Source: Gautieria morchelliformis (lineage: Eukaryota; Basidiomycota; Agaricomycetes; Gomphales; Gomphaceae). Taken from it: DNA of 64,000 nucleotides. The stretch lies in assembly GCA_015179125.1 (NCBI GenBank), contig WHVA01000036.1, positions 310,001 to 374,000 of the forward strand, given 5' to 3'. Of the stretch, positions 22,801-31,772 are shown piece after piece (within the stretch, counting starts at the first letter, position 1; each line of letters begins with the position of its first letter). Under the pieces are notes generated by a model, which worked only from the letters and a program-made list of their open reading frames with translations, was not told where the DNA came from and did no database searches. Both the position numbers and the translations under genes were made by a program.

Positions 22801-24071
22801 AAGGGCAACCCTGGCTAGTCGTGGAGATCACACTACCACACAACTGACAAGGGGAAATCCAGAGTATGTATAATGAACAGAGCATACAAGAGAGGGGGTT
22901 CTCACCTGACAAGGGAAATCCAAAGAGAAAAGTCTAAGGACCCCCAATGTCAGCGAGCCCGTATTATACTACGCTGCGCAGCCAGGGACAACGCTTGGCA
23001 CCCGCCATCAACCCTGCATCCCCCTGACCCTTGATCGACCCTTGATGCCACCTATTATGCGAGTCGCTTGATTTCCGACACTGTTCCGGGGCGGAAGTCG
23101 GAAATTGGAGTGGAACTGGCAAGGCGAACGGAACTGGTGGAAGTTCTCCCAGAAGCGGAATCGTTCCCGAAAGCGGATGCGGAGATGGAATCGGAACCGG
23201 AAGCGGAGTCGGAAATGGAGTCGGAACTGGGTGTGGTGTCGGAACTGGAAATGGAAAACAGGGTGTCCCCTGACAACCTCTGCATAAAATGATCAAACTC
23301 ACGACACCCATGGACTCAACAGGTCCAACTGCCGAAGTACCCTATGCTAAAGCGATCGGATCATTAATGTATGCAGCACTCAGCACGCGACCTGATTTGG
23401 CTTTTACCGTACAACACTTGAGCCAATTCACTACTACTTACGGAACCGAGCACTGGACGGCGATCAAGCACGCGCTCAGGTACCTCAAGGGGTCACGTGA
23501 CGACGGCATAATCTTCCGACGAGACGCTGGTCTCGACCTCGAAATATTTGTCGACTCGGATTATGCTAATAGAAACGACGCACTATCTATTAGTGGCTAT
23601 GTAGCTATACTAGGAGGGGGAGCTATCGCATGGAGCTCGAAGAAACAGCGAACGATCGCGCTATCTACCACGGAGGCCGAATACATGGCACTTACCGAGG
23701 GCGCCAAGCAATTAATCTGGCTGAGGCGTTTTATCGAAGAACTTGGAATCGATCAAACCCAGCCCACATCACTTCGATCAGACAATCTAGGCGCCATTAC
23801 ACTATCGCATGACGCAACGTATCATGCGCGTACCAAACACATCAATGTCACATATCATTTCATCCGTGAGAAAGTGGTCTCTCACGAGGCATCACTTACA
23901 TACGTACCGACGAAGGAGAACATAGCGGACATATTTACAAAGGGATTGGATTTATATCAACACAGGTATCTATTAGGGAAATTAGGATTTTGCCGAAGGG
24001 ACTTCTCGCTGAGGGGGAGTGTTAGTAATCGGGACGATGACACCGCCGAGGCAGAGCCGGCACGCATTTAG
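13864..24071 (+). CDS. copia-B Gag-Pol polyprotein, interrupted once by gypsy-C
   Basis: The frame runs 13864-17095 and resumes at 23281-24071 (the second ACCTC, 23276-23280, is the duplicated target); together about 1340 codons with no other break. Domains by residue: UBN2-type Gag 1-215; CCHC knuckle CRNCGKKGHYVKDC near 227; protease DSAATTHIA near 291; pre-integrase HHCC region near 430-480; integrase core with SDVWGP, RSDNGGEYVN and AQNGIAERLNRTL near 490-610; RT from ARVVAQGF near 870 with YVDDFGLF near 1001; RNase H (VDSDYANRNDA, STTEAEYMAL) after the insertion. The end of the frame enters the 3' LTR. In one frame, so Gag must be supplied by processing or readthrough control. Inactivated only by the gypsy-C insertion. 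Confidence 0.94.
17096..17574 (-). repeat. gypsy-C 3' LTR
   Basis: 479 bp, TGTCAG...TTACA on the element strand, preceded by polypurine tract AGAGGGGGG. Contains the LTR intron-like block and the TTCCG-rich U3. The pol frame continues about 220 bp into it. Confidence 0.95.
17354..21439 (-). CDS. gypsy-C Pol polyprotein with C-terminal chromodomain, intact
   Basis: 1361-codon frame in the -1 phase relative to gag; there is no ATG at its start, so it is probably made by -1 frameshifting. Retropepsin motif DCGATG at residue ~93; RT with FFIKKKDGSLRLVQDY near 350 and VCVYLDDILIF near 450; RNase H (VEADSSDAATGAVL) near 610; integrase zinc finger (HHDTRVAGHAG ... CDLCLRTK) near 850-890; DDE core (VDFIVELP, SDRGPQFVAEL, GQTERVNQELEQ) near 910-1020; chromodomain (HYVVERILDSRF, LVKWEGYGYEENSW) near 1200-1250. 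The tail after PPT reads into the LTR as Ser-rich sequence (SDSISDSASGSDSISAS). Chromodomains of this type direct integration to marked chromatin. Fully open, unlike the A and B copies. Confidence 0.95.
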   Translation of the reverse strand: MRCVPLLPVHNRFACLEVENEKPPLPSLRTDPPDKVTQKPNLTPHPSRIRPWERRLPKRYVVAATPGPKSLVIKVEIQTTDTAEVKSGPALVDCGATGQFMDRDYVERNRLTTRKLQRAIPVFNVDGSPNEAGSITEIVDTILRYDGHSERTSFAVTSLGKQDIILGFTWLQEHNPEINWQTRKVLMSRCPAKCHMCRSELRKERQEQRKTERLIQTCRSGPHPLLAEEDSEAEFEPDPTSDSDSDSDVIRLGPEAEHIRATGNISQRLAEASKRHDRVEAEIPEYLREFEDVFSKESFDTLPPRKLWDHAIELEPGSKPTNCKVYPLSPKEQVELDAFLAENLRTGRIRPSKSPMASPVFFIKKKDGSLRLVQDYRALNAITIKNRYPIPLISELITQLRGARYFTKLDVRWGFNNVRIREGDEWKAAFRTNRGLFEPQVMFFGLTNSPATFQTMMNDIFRDMIAEGVVCVYLDDILIFTKTMSEHREVVRRVLERLRVYNLCLKPEKCEFERTRIEYLGVIVSEGKVEMDPVKVSGVSDWPVPRNKKEVQSFIGFVNFYRRFIKDFSCHARALFDLTKKEVGWRWGEPEQTSFDKLKELITSAPVLIFPDDSRPYRVEADSSDAATGAVLSQQSSEDGGGWHPIAFFSKSLSPVERNYEIHDKEMLAIIRALEEWQHFLEGALCPFEIWTDHKNLEYFRMAKKLNRRQARWSLHLSRFDFMLHHRPGRTMGKPDALSRRADHGSGSGDNADMTLLRPSIFAIRALEGVTAVGAEAEMLRDIRRQYRNGEKEESVVKAVEELRKGHSRSVRAAEWSERDGLLHFRGKVYVPGGADLRRRIVSQHHDTRVAGHAGRWKTLELVARNYWWPQMSRYIGQYVKTCDLCLRTKAQRRPPVGELVPLPIPESRWDTISVDFIVELPESHGYDAIMNVVDSVSKVSHFIPTHTTITALGAARLFLAHVWKLHGLPKQVVSDRGPQFVAELTRELYRLLGIKLATTTAYHPQGDGQTERVNQELEQYLRLFVNERQDDWDELLPLAEFQYNNHVHSATQQTPFMLDSGRHLRMGFEPRQADSRLETVNEFRDRMDSTLSEAKSALAKAKDDMARYYNRRRVPAPEYQVGDKVYLDASDIRTTRPSQKLAHRYLGPFTVTRRVGRNAYRLRLPMSMSRLHPVFNVVKLLPMLEDPIPRRKAHPPPPPEIVDGEEHYVVERILDSRFVRGRLQFLVKWEGYGYEENSWVPEQDVSAPDKLREFYRTHPGAPRRIRSLAFQSLVSRASRTQHARGGVMSGDTLFSISSSDTTPSSDSISDSASGSDSISASAFGNDSASGRTSTSSVRLASSTPISDFRPGTVSEIKRLA
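21436..22610 (-). pseudogene. gypsy-C gag, disabled by one stop and one frameshift
   Basis: Parallel to gypsy-A gag from MDPDD at 22610. At 22222-22224 the codon CGA (Arg, still present in gypsy-A) is TGA. Near 21609 a run of five G in gypsy-A is four G here, shifting the frame directly after the CCHC knuckle (CFRCRQPGHYAREC). A 6-bp in-frame insertion lies next to the stop (HEAKGKG for HASKG). With pol intact and LTRs almost identical, the copy either mutated soon after insertion or was mobilised with Gag from another copy. Confidence 0.9.
22780..22797 (-). promoter_or_regulatory. gypsy-C primer-binding site, self-priming type
   Basis: Same sequence and spacing as in gypsy-A: two bases after the LTR comes AGAAAACTCT, complementary (9/10) to AGACTTTTCT in the LTR leader. 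Confidence 0.6.
22798..23275 (-). repeat. gypsy-C 5' LTR
   Basis: 478 bp. Intron-like block at 22844-22905 on the minus strand: donor GTGAGA, acceptor TTGTCAG, 62 nt. A single-base deletion relative to the 3' LTR lies in the upstream copy of the flanking 20-mer. Confidence 0.94.
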
Positions 24072-24241
24072 CCGGAGGTTCGAGATCGCTCTCGACCCCG
24101 GGTTGCTGGTGCACCGGCATCGCATCGGCACAGCAGCTCGAAGAGATTGGTAATACAATGGACATCATATTTTGTATATAAGGCAGAACGATCTACTTGA
24201 GATCGTAGAATAACAGATCATTATATCTCCTTCGTTCCACA
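24020..24241 (+). repeat. copia-B 3' LTR
   Basis: 222 bp, identical by eye to the 5' LTR, followed by TGATA. Confidence 0.95.
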
Positions 24242-25865
24242 TGATATTCATTACGAATACGGTGCAAGTTACAGAGCCAACATCCACGCACCTGACTCGC
24301 TACTGTATCCCTTTGCTCTGCAAGGGCTCTGCAACTGGACTCATGGACAGCTGCAGGCACCAGGCACATGTACTAGTCCCATAGCCGCGCGCGTCGGCAG
24401 ACCTTGTTTTATTCATACATCCGTCTCATTTCATTCTTATTTCTGGCTTGATTTGCACGAGTCACGTTAAGTATGTCCTGCCGAGTCTCCAAATTATCCT
24501 CCAGGGAGTTAATATTGTTGTCTTATTCAAGGAATTCAATTCATTCTCTCAGGTGCTTCAGCAGGTTCGAGGGCCTCTTTCCAAGGCTACGTCCCTTAAG
24601 ATTATCTTTTCATTTTTGTTTTCGGTGTCCGAGTACTTTCTTACCGTCCCAGTCATTCCTGCACTACCAACTTATTCAATATTTAAGTAGGTGTGCTTCT
24701 CTCTTCTTGTATCCTCGATGGCATCCCGCCGCTCTGTGAGTTGCTTCTTACGCTCTGTATATTTCCAGGGTATTCATTTCAGCGTTCGTTCTTTTACCTG
24801 TGCATAGCCACCAAATACGGCCAATCCCTGTCGTATTCATTGACCTTTCGATGCGTACCTTCTCAACCGGCTGTCCACGATCTCACGCTTGCCTACGGCT
24901 GCAATTTCCGTCACTGTCTCTACCTCCGACCGATCACCCCCTCCACTCCCAGCCCTTAGTATTGATGAATATAGATGTGACCCGGGAGATGTTGGGTGTA
25001 TCATCGTCAAAGCCTCAGGTTAGACAGATATTCTTTGTTGTGTAAATAAATAAATTGTACAATTTTACGATCCAGCTTAATTCCGGAAGCAAAGGGTGCC
25101 TGTTGGAACCATGATGTCATACGGTCCACACGGACCCACATGCGTGACTTTTCTAACCCCACCCCCGCTTTCATGTCAATCTGAACGCCTGAGGTAAGAA
25201 TACTCCACTCCATTCACCAGTCTACTTTACTTACGCATCGTTACCCGCACTGTAGCTAATCAGAGTGCAGGTAATAATAATACAGTCGTTCATGTCAATC
25301 TGAACGCCTGAGCTAATCAGAGTGCAGACTCAACACTGCCGCCGGTAACGGTGGGTCCTTCCTCTAGTGATATCAATCGTTTGAATCCGAGATCTCATCT
25401 CAGCACCACCGACGTCGCATACTGGATCTGTGCGACCTTCCGATGCCCTCAGCGCTCACACCTCGCGAGCCCCCCCGGGTGCACCACAGCACCTCATGGA
25501 GCCGACTTCCGCGATCCCGGAGTCGCACCCTACATTTTGCGCCTCTTTACCCGCTCGCTCCACATGCACAGGAGGCCGCAGCTACATATGTCTGGTGTGT
25601 AGCACAAGATATAAGAGTGACGGATAAAGTTGCTTGTCTCGTATCAGCTTGCAGTCTAGGGCTTTGTGAATGATCAAAATTGTAAGTAACAGGGTAGATT
25701 GTGGTGTTGCTTAGGAGAGTACTCGGGCAATGGATGCTGATTCCTCGTCATGCACCACTTTGTCGTGTAAAGGCCTTTACAGGTAATGCAATGCCTCTTC
25801 TCACCGTGCATAGGAGATTAGAGATCAAAATCCGATGTCACCGAAGAACCGAGACCTGATATAGC
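24242..25865. other. Intergenic, no gene recognised
   Basis: No recognisable protein or RNA gene on either strand; the short ORFs here match no family I know. It contains a direct repeat of TCATGTCAATCTGAACGCCT (about 25172 and 25290) coupled with CTAATCAGAGTGCAG (about 25256 and 25313), a small local duplication. Confidence 0.5.
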
Positions 25866-25955
25866 CCGGCAACGCCACCGGCAATCCACCACACCGGCAA
25901 CCTATCCCACACCGGCAACCCACCTCACCGGCAATCACCGCACCGGCAACCCAAT
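25866..25955. repeat. Short tandem repeat, CACCGGCAACCC type
   Basis: About six imperfect copies of a 14-20-bp unit centred on CCGGCAA(C/T)CC, 25866-25955, upstream of the zinc-finger gene ZF1. Confidence 0.75.
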
Positions 25956-26127
25956 GTTTGGCAGCCCTTATTCGGGATAAATTTCTCTGCAAATTGTGTC
26001 ACTGTATGAGCACCCCTTGGACGCAACTCTCTCGCATTATGGCCTATTATACAGTATTGCTGCAACCTTGTGAGCAGATCATGATGTCAAACTTACCCCT
26101 GCTCTAACGATAATTAGCGACTTGGTC

Positions 26128-26156
26128 GCGACGAGAATACAATCGTGCCTCGTCGC
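26128..26156. promoter_or_regulatory. Promoter dyad of ZF1
   Basis: GCGACGAG, 13-nt spacer, CTCGTCGC. Perfect 8-bp inverted repeat 107 bp upstream of the TATA box (TATATAA at 26263) of ZF1. Arms and spacer length are identical upstream of ZF3 and ZF4 while spacer bases differ, which suggests selection on the arms. Confidence 0.6.
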
Positions 26157-26235
26157 TTCCTTCAAGGGTGTTTATGTAACCGTCCGCAGAACCTTAACTG
26201 CCTTGATATAAGCACTTCCCGCCAGACGTGGGAGC

Positions 26236-26269
26236 GCGCTGGCTTTGCAACAAGTCCCCTGTATATAAT
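26236..26269 (+). promoter_or_regulatory. ZF1 core promoter
   Basis: GCGCTGGCTTT (26236-26246) followed by TATATAA (26263-26269), about 85 bp before the ATG. The same pair precedes ZF2-ZF4, and a variant precedes ZF5. Confidence 0.55.
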
Positions 26270-26353
26270 GCCTGGGTCCTACGTCTCATCCTATCATCGT
26301 TTCATTCCCCCATTGTCTACTAGTATTACAGAACAGCGCATTCAAAACCATCC

Positions 26354-27433
26354 ATGCACCCATCCCAGAGCTCCATTCCCGGCGACGAGCTGAGCTTCAT
26401 TTTGGACGAGCATGTGCCATGGCTAACCAATAGTTCGTCTCAACATGTCGCTCCTCGTCATTATGTTCCCTCACACCTCGTGTTCCTGCCGTCATAGATG
26501 TTAATCATTCTCAGACAGCAAACGATACTCGTGAGTGTGCTAATTCTTTCTCATCTAGTTTTTCATCTATCTCAGAGATGCACACAGCACCTTACCTCAC
26601 AGTCTTTCTCCCAGACATCGCCACCTGTGGTTTCACTGCGGGTCAGGTCATTTTTGGTATTTGATTTTATCGCTGGCGGAGCACAAGTCCTGAATTACAT
26701 CACCCTCACTCCAGCTCCCAGCCTGGACAAAGGAGATGCCGCTGGTAAGCCTTGCATGTTGTATTCTGTCACATCAATAGTCATCACTGATACCGCATAC
26801 ATCAGAGAACCTCACGGAAATAGAAGATAACCCTAGTATGTCTTCCAGATGTACTGTGTAAAAAGTTCATATTCATATGGTGATTATTCAGAATCGTCCG
26901 GCCAGTTTGGTCCGAGTATTCCCCCTGCCGTCACTCCCGGACATCCCCAACACATCTACATGCCGGTTGGCACCCTTGCGAAGACATCCGAACTTAAAGG
27001 GTACATTACCACAACCAAAGTCGAGGGCCAGACACACCATCGTTGTAATGATCCGACCTGTTCCCACCAAGGTCACTTCGACACGAGGCGAGAGGCCATA
27101 TCTCACATTCGCCGCGTCCACCTTAAGGAGCTGAAGCCCTTCACATGTATCACCTGGTACGTCTATCTCAATCCCTAGGCATTGCGGGTGTTTATCCTTT
27201 TTGATCTTGCAGTGGAAAATACTTTGCGCACAAACAGGATGCGAGCCGTCACGTCAATGCGAAGAACCGAGGCAAGATCTTCGAGTGTACTATCTGGTAA
27301 GCATACTGTTACTCTTCCCTTGTAGCTTGGGTATTCATGTTTTCTACCCACCAGCCACGAGCGGTATGCTCGCAAAGATTACCGTGACTTGCATGCAAGG
27401 CGCTGCCTCATGAAGAGCAAACAGGTGAAATAA
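26354..27433 (+). CDS. C2H2 zinc-finger protein ZF1, eight exons
   Basis: Model from conserved splice sites: 26354-26432, 26498-26530, 26576-26656, 26715-26744, 26806-26835, 26892-27156, 27213-27296, 27355-27433; 681 nt, 226 residues, no stop. Introns are 44-70 nt with GT-AG ends. The acidic N-terminal third (FILDEHVPWLTN, LTVFLPDIATCGF) may be an interaction region. The C-terminal half has three finger modules: CNDPTCSHQGHFDTRREAIS followed by HIRRVH; CITCGKYFAHKQDASRH; and CTICHERYARKDYRDLHARR-C, the last two with variant zinc ligands. Likely a nuclear DNA-binding regulator; target unknown. The coding sequence is in frame across all junctions in four copies, which supports the model. The paralogues lie in direct order at 31773, 34238 and 36321, and inverted at 60741. 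Confidence 0.78.
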
Positions 27434-27748
27434 GGGTCTGATAGTTTGATTCGATTATGTCTATATCGTAGCAGTGCATCCGCCAATGCGAGAACGCTGG
27501 TGTTTTTGATGAAGCTCCTGTATTTACGTCATGCCCCAGGAAAGCAGTGTCGATACATATATATTTCCGTGGAGGCCTATTGGCCGTTTGCACGGTGTGG
27601 CGTGACGCACGAGGTAGAGCGGGTCAACATATTCTGCCGGCTGGTAAAAATGGGCAGCTAGCATCGCCTTCCTAGGACGCCGACCTTGATCAACAAGAGA
27701 TTCACCGACCGGCCCGTCTTAGTCCAGGAGGCACACAGGGGGAGTGGC
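27434..27748. other. ZF1 3' flank
   Basis: Contains the shared 3' flank of the zinc-finger family (similar to 35307-35460 and 59500-59660), with the motif ATATATATTTCCGTGGAGG near 27560. No other gene seen. Confidence 0.5.
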
Positions 27749-28031
27749 GGGGGAGATAACCTAACTTATATATAGCAGTAGATTCATCCATGATGTCAAG
27801 CCAGATTTCTCATACAGTAAAAAATGTTGGACTCCGTACCTATCAACACTGTAGTTTATAGACGTCGCCGCGGCAGATCATAGATACCTCGACTCAGATC
27901 GTGAATCATGCCTCAGAGGCCTCAAGGCCTCATGACCCCAGCTCGCAGGCCCGATGGACTGAGACATGACTTTGATTTTGACTTGGTACAAATTTTTTTC
28001 ACCGTTGTTCAACACTTCCCTATTGCTCGAC
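27749..28031 (+). repeat. Dispersed repeat R1, copy 2
   Basis: Same sequence as 11803-12050 (starts GGGGGAGATAACCTAACT; ends TATTGCTCGAC) with an extra short stretch containing AGGCCTCAAGGCCTCATG. No LTR is present here, so R1 is independent of copia-A. Confidence 0.75.
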
Positions 28032-28219
28032 GATGAATGGCCATTTAGTTGAACTTTCGACCCTCGATGCGTGCAGAGCACTCCCAGGCCCCCCTCCACA
28101 TCAGACTCAATGTCTGATTGGTGAAATATCACATTAAATCTATGTGTTTGCATTAGCCCTTGAGCGACTGACCTTACAGTGCTAACACGCGCCTGGAAAC
28201 AGAGGGGGGTCCCGTGACA

Positions 28220-28280
28220 TTTTTTTTTTTTTTCTTTATCCAATTTTAAGTCTTTTGGGGCAATGCCCTATGTAAGACTT
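28220..28280 (-). mobile_element. Possible retroposon 3' tail (hairpin plus poly-A)
   Basis: On the minus strand ACATAGGGCATTGCCCC, a small GGGC/GCCC hairpin, is followed about 15 nt later by a pure A14 run ending at 28220. A similar arrangement occurs on the plus strand at 57708-57759 (ACATAGGGCGATGTCCCAA ... A10). Shared hairpin and tail suggest a SINE or non-LTR element end. The body is not identified. Confidence 0.35.
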
Positions 28281-28679
28281 GTTTCTACAAAGCTCCGGTC
28301 TACAGATTTGTCTGCCTTTCCTCTCTTTCTCTATCCCCGCTTGGGCCCCGTGGGCGATGCCCTGGGCGTGTCCATGCCTGGTGAGGCGAGGTGGGTATCG
28401 TTGCGCCTGGCGCTTGTTGCTGTCTCTCCGGCCTAGCCTCTCTGTCCCTCCCTGTCTCCTGTCGCAATTGAAGATCTCCGTATGTACCCTGTAGTCTCCC
28501 AGTCTCGTGAACGTATCTGAACAGGTGTTTCAGTGCTTTTGGCTTTCCGAGGACCGTTCTTGCTGATGTGGCTCCGCGTCGTAATTGCTTTTGCATAGTC
28601 TTCCTCTGCCGTTCGTGTCCCGTGACATGATAAGTGGGCAGCGATACGTTCGTAGAGACCGAGCAGGTATTTTGCCTCA

Positions 28680-29270
28680 AGTGCTACAGTGGCTGCCAGA
28701 CGAAAAATAGTAGTTTTCAAAACAAATATCCACAGACGTCTAGGGCTAGAGCTTGACCGATTCGCATCGGCCTGCACTGCATTTGCGACCAAAAGAATAA
28801 TAGCGAGAGGAGTCACTCGAAACACACCCATTCAATCCAACAAAGGAACGCATCATATACCAGTTACCATGTCATTTGGCACTCGGTTGTAGATCTAGCA
28901 TGTAGGCAACCGTCTACGCGAACACCATCAATAAATCAGATGACAGGACTACCAGGATAATTAGACATATGAAAAGTGAAGACTAGGGCGGCTTACGATA
29001 TCTCCTTTTTGGGGGTGACTTTAATCGATGCATGGTTTTTAACGCCCTCGATACGATGGTACGCATTTTGATTCTTGTGCAGCATAATCTGGAAAGCGGC
29101 AGATCCGCCTTGGCTGGGTAGGCTGATGACGTCAAGAATGGCAGGAAAGAGAACGGAGAATGGATTATTTACCGTGCCACAATAGTTGAGTATGCCAAAA
29201 AATATACCCATATCCTATACCAGCGCTCCCCGTACTTGGCGATAACCTTGCTTTTCTTAGAAAGCCAGTT
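28680..29270 (-). pseudogene. Sphingolipid C9-methyltransferase-like relic B (C-terminus and 3' flank)
   Basis: The minus strand encodes the C-terminal end: LPSQGGSAAFQIMLHKNQNA, YHRIEGVKNHASIKVTPKK then a stop near 28993, and upstream AKYGERW-type sequence near 29245. These are characteristic of the family C-terminus. No SAM-binding region is present in continuity. The 3' flank to 28680 recurs inverted at 63500-63800 and in part at 59219-59380. Upstream intron-like sequence near 30180-30240 resembles the intron before the second exon of relic A, so remains of the N-terminal half may lie there. Confidence 0.6.
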
Positions 29271-29299
29271 TGTGTACACCGCAAGTGCAGTACTTATGT

Positions 29300-31640
29300 A
29301 CAGTCTGTATATACAGTATCCCGGTTGGGCCAATACAGAGCGTATACAGCTTTAGACCATAGTTTCCCGGTATTTCGGTGTGAACCCAAATCTACGACAG
29401 GGGTCGTATGTGTGTCAAGAATTTGTGGGTGTTCAGGTAGTTGCACGAGGACAGACAAGTCGGTATGATCCATAGGCTGAACGTGTATCTTTGGCGTTCT
29501 CAATGATAAATAAACGGTGTCTCCTTCAGAAATGACCTGCGCATGTTCTGTGGAATTTAAAAGGCCTCCGGTGTTTGACCGGCAGATGGCAAAAGCAGAA
29601 GATAAAGTTTCACTCTTGGTCGACAAGTACACGGGAACAATGCACTCTCAAAACTACTGGAGAGGAGGTGACGGAGAAGGCCAGAATGCAGTGCGAAGTG
29701 CCCTCAATGTTCTCGGTTATGCATGTCGGAATGTGTAAATTCAGCGTCTGGGAAGAGGCTGGTGTCAGAGGAGGACAGCGAGGTGAAATGGCGAAGAAAT
29801 AGTCAGAACTCGATGTCAAGAGTCGATGGAGGACAGTGGAATGGGCAGAGGAGCGGAGATGAAAACCAGAGCTCAAAACTCACGCCCTGCGAAAACAAGA
29901 GACACACGGAGGAGAAGCGGAACTGGCAATAATTGGGCGAGAAACTTACCTCCTAGCAGAAGAAGGTTGATGGCGAACATGAAGGTGAGCAGAGGGATAT
30001 GATTGGCCAGGTGTCAGAAACTCACTCCGAAGAACAGGCATTAGAGGACAGGGAGGTGTGTCGCAGAACGCAGGTGGAGAGGGAAGAGAATCGCACCAAT
30101 GGGAATGGGGAAGTCGGTAGGGGAGCGGTTTGTGAGCAGAGGGGAAGAAATTGCGAAGGAAGACTCAAAGGCTTACCTGCTGTGAAATAGATGGCGACAG
30201 CGGATAAGGCGGAAACAGATCGCAAGGGAAGAGTCAGAAACTCACGGTAGGCGCCGCTACCAGAAAATTCGGGTCTTTCCTGATGCGGCAGACCCCGGGG
30301 CGGAGCGTGGGAAGCTGGCATGGCGCGGGAGACACCGACGTCGGACAACGCCAGGTAGCAGGTGGTGCCCCAAATAAGGTTTCCAGGCATCGAATGATTG
30401 GGGTATTGGGAGATTTTTGAGTTGGAAGGTATGTCAGGTTACTAATGAATGCTACAGTAAAGTATAAGTACAGTGCAACCCGTCGGGCGTCGGCGGAGGA
30501 GGCTATCTTTGGAGATGAGTGTTTTTCGGGCTCTTCACTGGATGGGTGAGTGCAATAGCATCCGACCGTGCACGGCAAAGTGCTACTTATTTCAATCAGC
30601 CGCGCCCGTCCCAGTCGCGTCACCGCCAGGGTCAGCGGCACCGGCGTCTGATGCCATCTGTCGCGGAACCTGTACCGTAAGGTAACGACATCGTGGTAAT
30701 TTTGGGGATTCGGATTGTCAGGCTAACAGTGCGGAAGGTATAATTCAGGGCATTGACATATCGGCGGGGGGGTATTTATATGCCATGTCTATTTCAGACA
30801 CACAGATGCATCGGAGGGGGGATATAGTAATCTATTTCAGACACACGTACAGGCACACATGCGGCACTACTACTACTCACCAATCTGGTACGAAAGGAAT
30901 GACGTCATTCTACGCTGTTGTCGCCCGGCTCTTTGCGGCGTTGCAGGCGAAAATGGTCTATTGTCGACGAGTATGATCATTGATGTCACGTCAGTCAACA
31001 TCTTCGAATGCTTCACTCGCCTGTCGGAGACTCTTCGTACCCGGATCTACTGTTCCAACGGTCCAATGAAACGACTGCGGTGGCAACGCTCTCCTTCCAG
31101 TGCTTCTTGACAGTAAGGACGAGAGACCGGTCGATCATAAAGGTTCAATGTATAATCGGCTTACCCTTCGTAACCAACGGTAAAAGGAAATTAACTTGTT
31201 GTGAGGCTTTTAGGGAGTCGGCGGCGGCTTGGGGTGGTCATGCAAGGTTGAACCCACGCGTATCAGTCTATGAAGGTAATTAGGGACCTTCAATCCTGAG
31301 CCGAGAAGCAGCCTGTACGACCAGCTGGGGTCACCGGTCGCACAAGCTGCTTCTGCTTGTGAGAAGCGACTTCTCAGTTCTGGACTGAAAGCCCCTATTG
31401 TACTCCCGCTCGTCTGAAAAGTCCCTGCAATGAGGCTTAGAACGTTTGCACCTGTCCCGGATCCTGGCGCCCCCCCTCATCTTAAGTACTTGGTTGCAGC
31501 GAATTTGCCTTCAAGTACTTGCCCTTTTCCTATAATCATGCTAGCGCGCTGTTGCCAGTACCGTATCGAGATACCCAGCGCACTTTCTCTCACGACCCGG
31601 TCACGATGGCGTTTTCTTTAAGCTTAGGACCCCATGGAAG
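29300..31640. other. Non-coding with duplicated segments
   Basis: No gene recognised. The stretch 30000-30240 is repeated at 35455-35650 (shared GTCAGAAACTCACT, GCAGGTGGAGAGGGAAGAGAATCGC, adding up to roughly 200 bp). CTATTTCAGACACAC occurs twice near 30789 and 30831. Small ORFs on both strands lack known motifs. Confidence 0.5.
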
Positions 31641-31641
31641 T

Positions 31642-31675
31642 GCGCTGGCTTTCCAAGCGGCCAACAGATATAAAA
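31642..31675 (+). promoter_or_regulatory. ZF2 core promoter
   Basis: GCGCTGGCTTT at 31642-31652 followed by TATAAAA at 31669-31675, as in the sister genes. The dyad GCGACGAG/CTCGTCGC was not found upstream. Confidence 0.5.
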
Positions 31676-31772
31676 CTCTCGTCAGACCACCATACTACCG
31701 TCCCTTATCTCCTCGCTTTGCTTTCTATTACACCACAATTGTTCAAAACATATGTGTCCCTCCCAGAGTGTT

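Larger units (their letters stand above)
17096..23275 (-). mobile_element. gypsy-C: full-length young Ty3/gypsy element (family 1) inside copia-B
   Basis: 6180 bp, flanked by ACCTC (17091-17095 and 23276-23280). LTRs 17096-17574 and 22798-23275 differ by one substitution and one 1-bp indel over about 478 bp, so insertion is recent, and necessarily later than copia-B. Minus-strand order: 5' LTR, PBS, gag (broken), pol (intact), polypurine tract, 3' LTR. Confidence 0.96.
13563..24241 (+). mobile_element. copia-B: full-length young Ty1/copia element, split by gypsy-C
   Basis: Two 222-bp LTRs (13563-13784 and 24020-24241) read identical by eye, and the flanks carry the 5-bp duplication TGATA (13558-13562 and 24242-24246). 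Without gypsy-C (17096-23275) and its extra ACCTC, the element is about 4.5 kb. A tRNA-iMet-type PBS follows the 5' LTR and the polypurine tract GAGGGGGAG precedes the 3' LTR. Domain order PR-INT-RT-RNase H is that of Ty1/copia. It is inserted in the 5' flank of methyltransferase pseudogene A. Confidence 0.96.

Noticed and set aside
25866-25955. Possible CRISPR-like array
   Set aside because: Imperfect short tandem repeat without regular spacers, in a eukaryotic context.
29294-29632. Minus ORF of 112 codons as the missing N-terminal part of methyltransferase relic B
   Set aside because: Its sequence does not match any block of the family as I know it; kept as unassigned.
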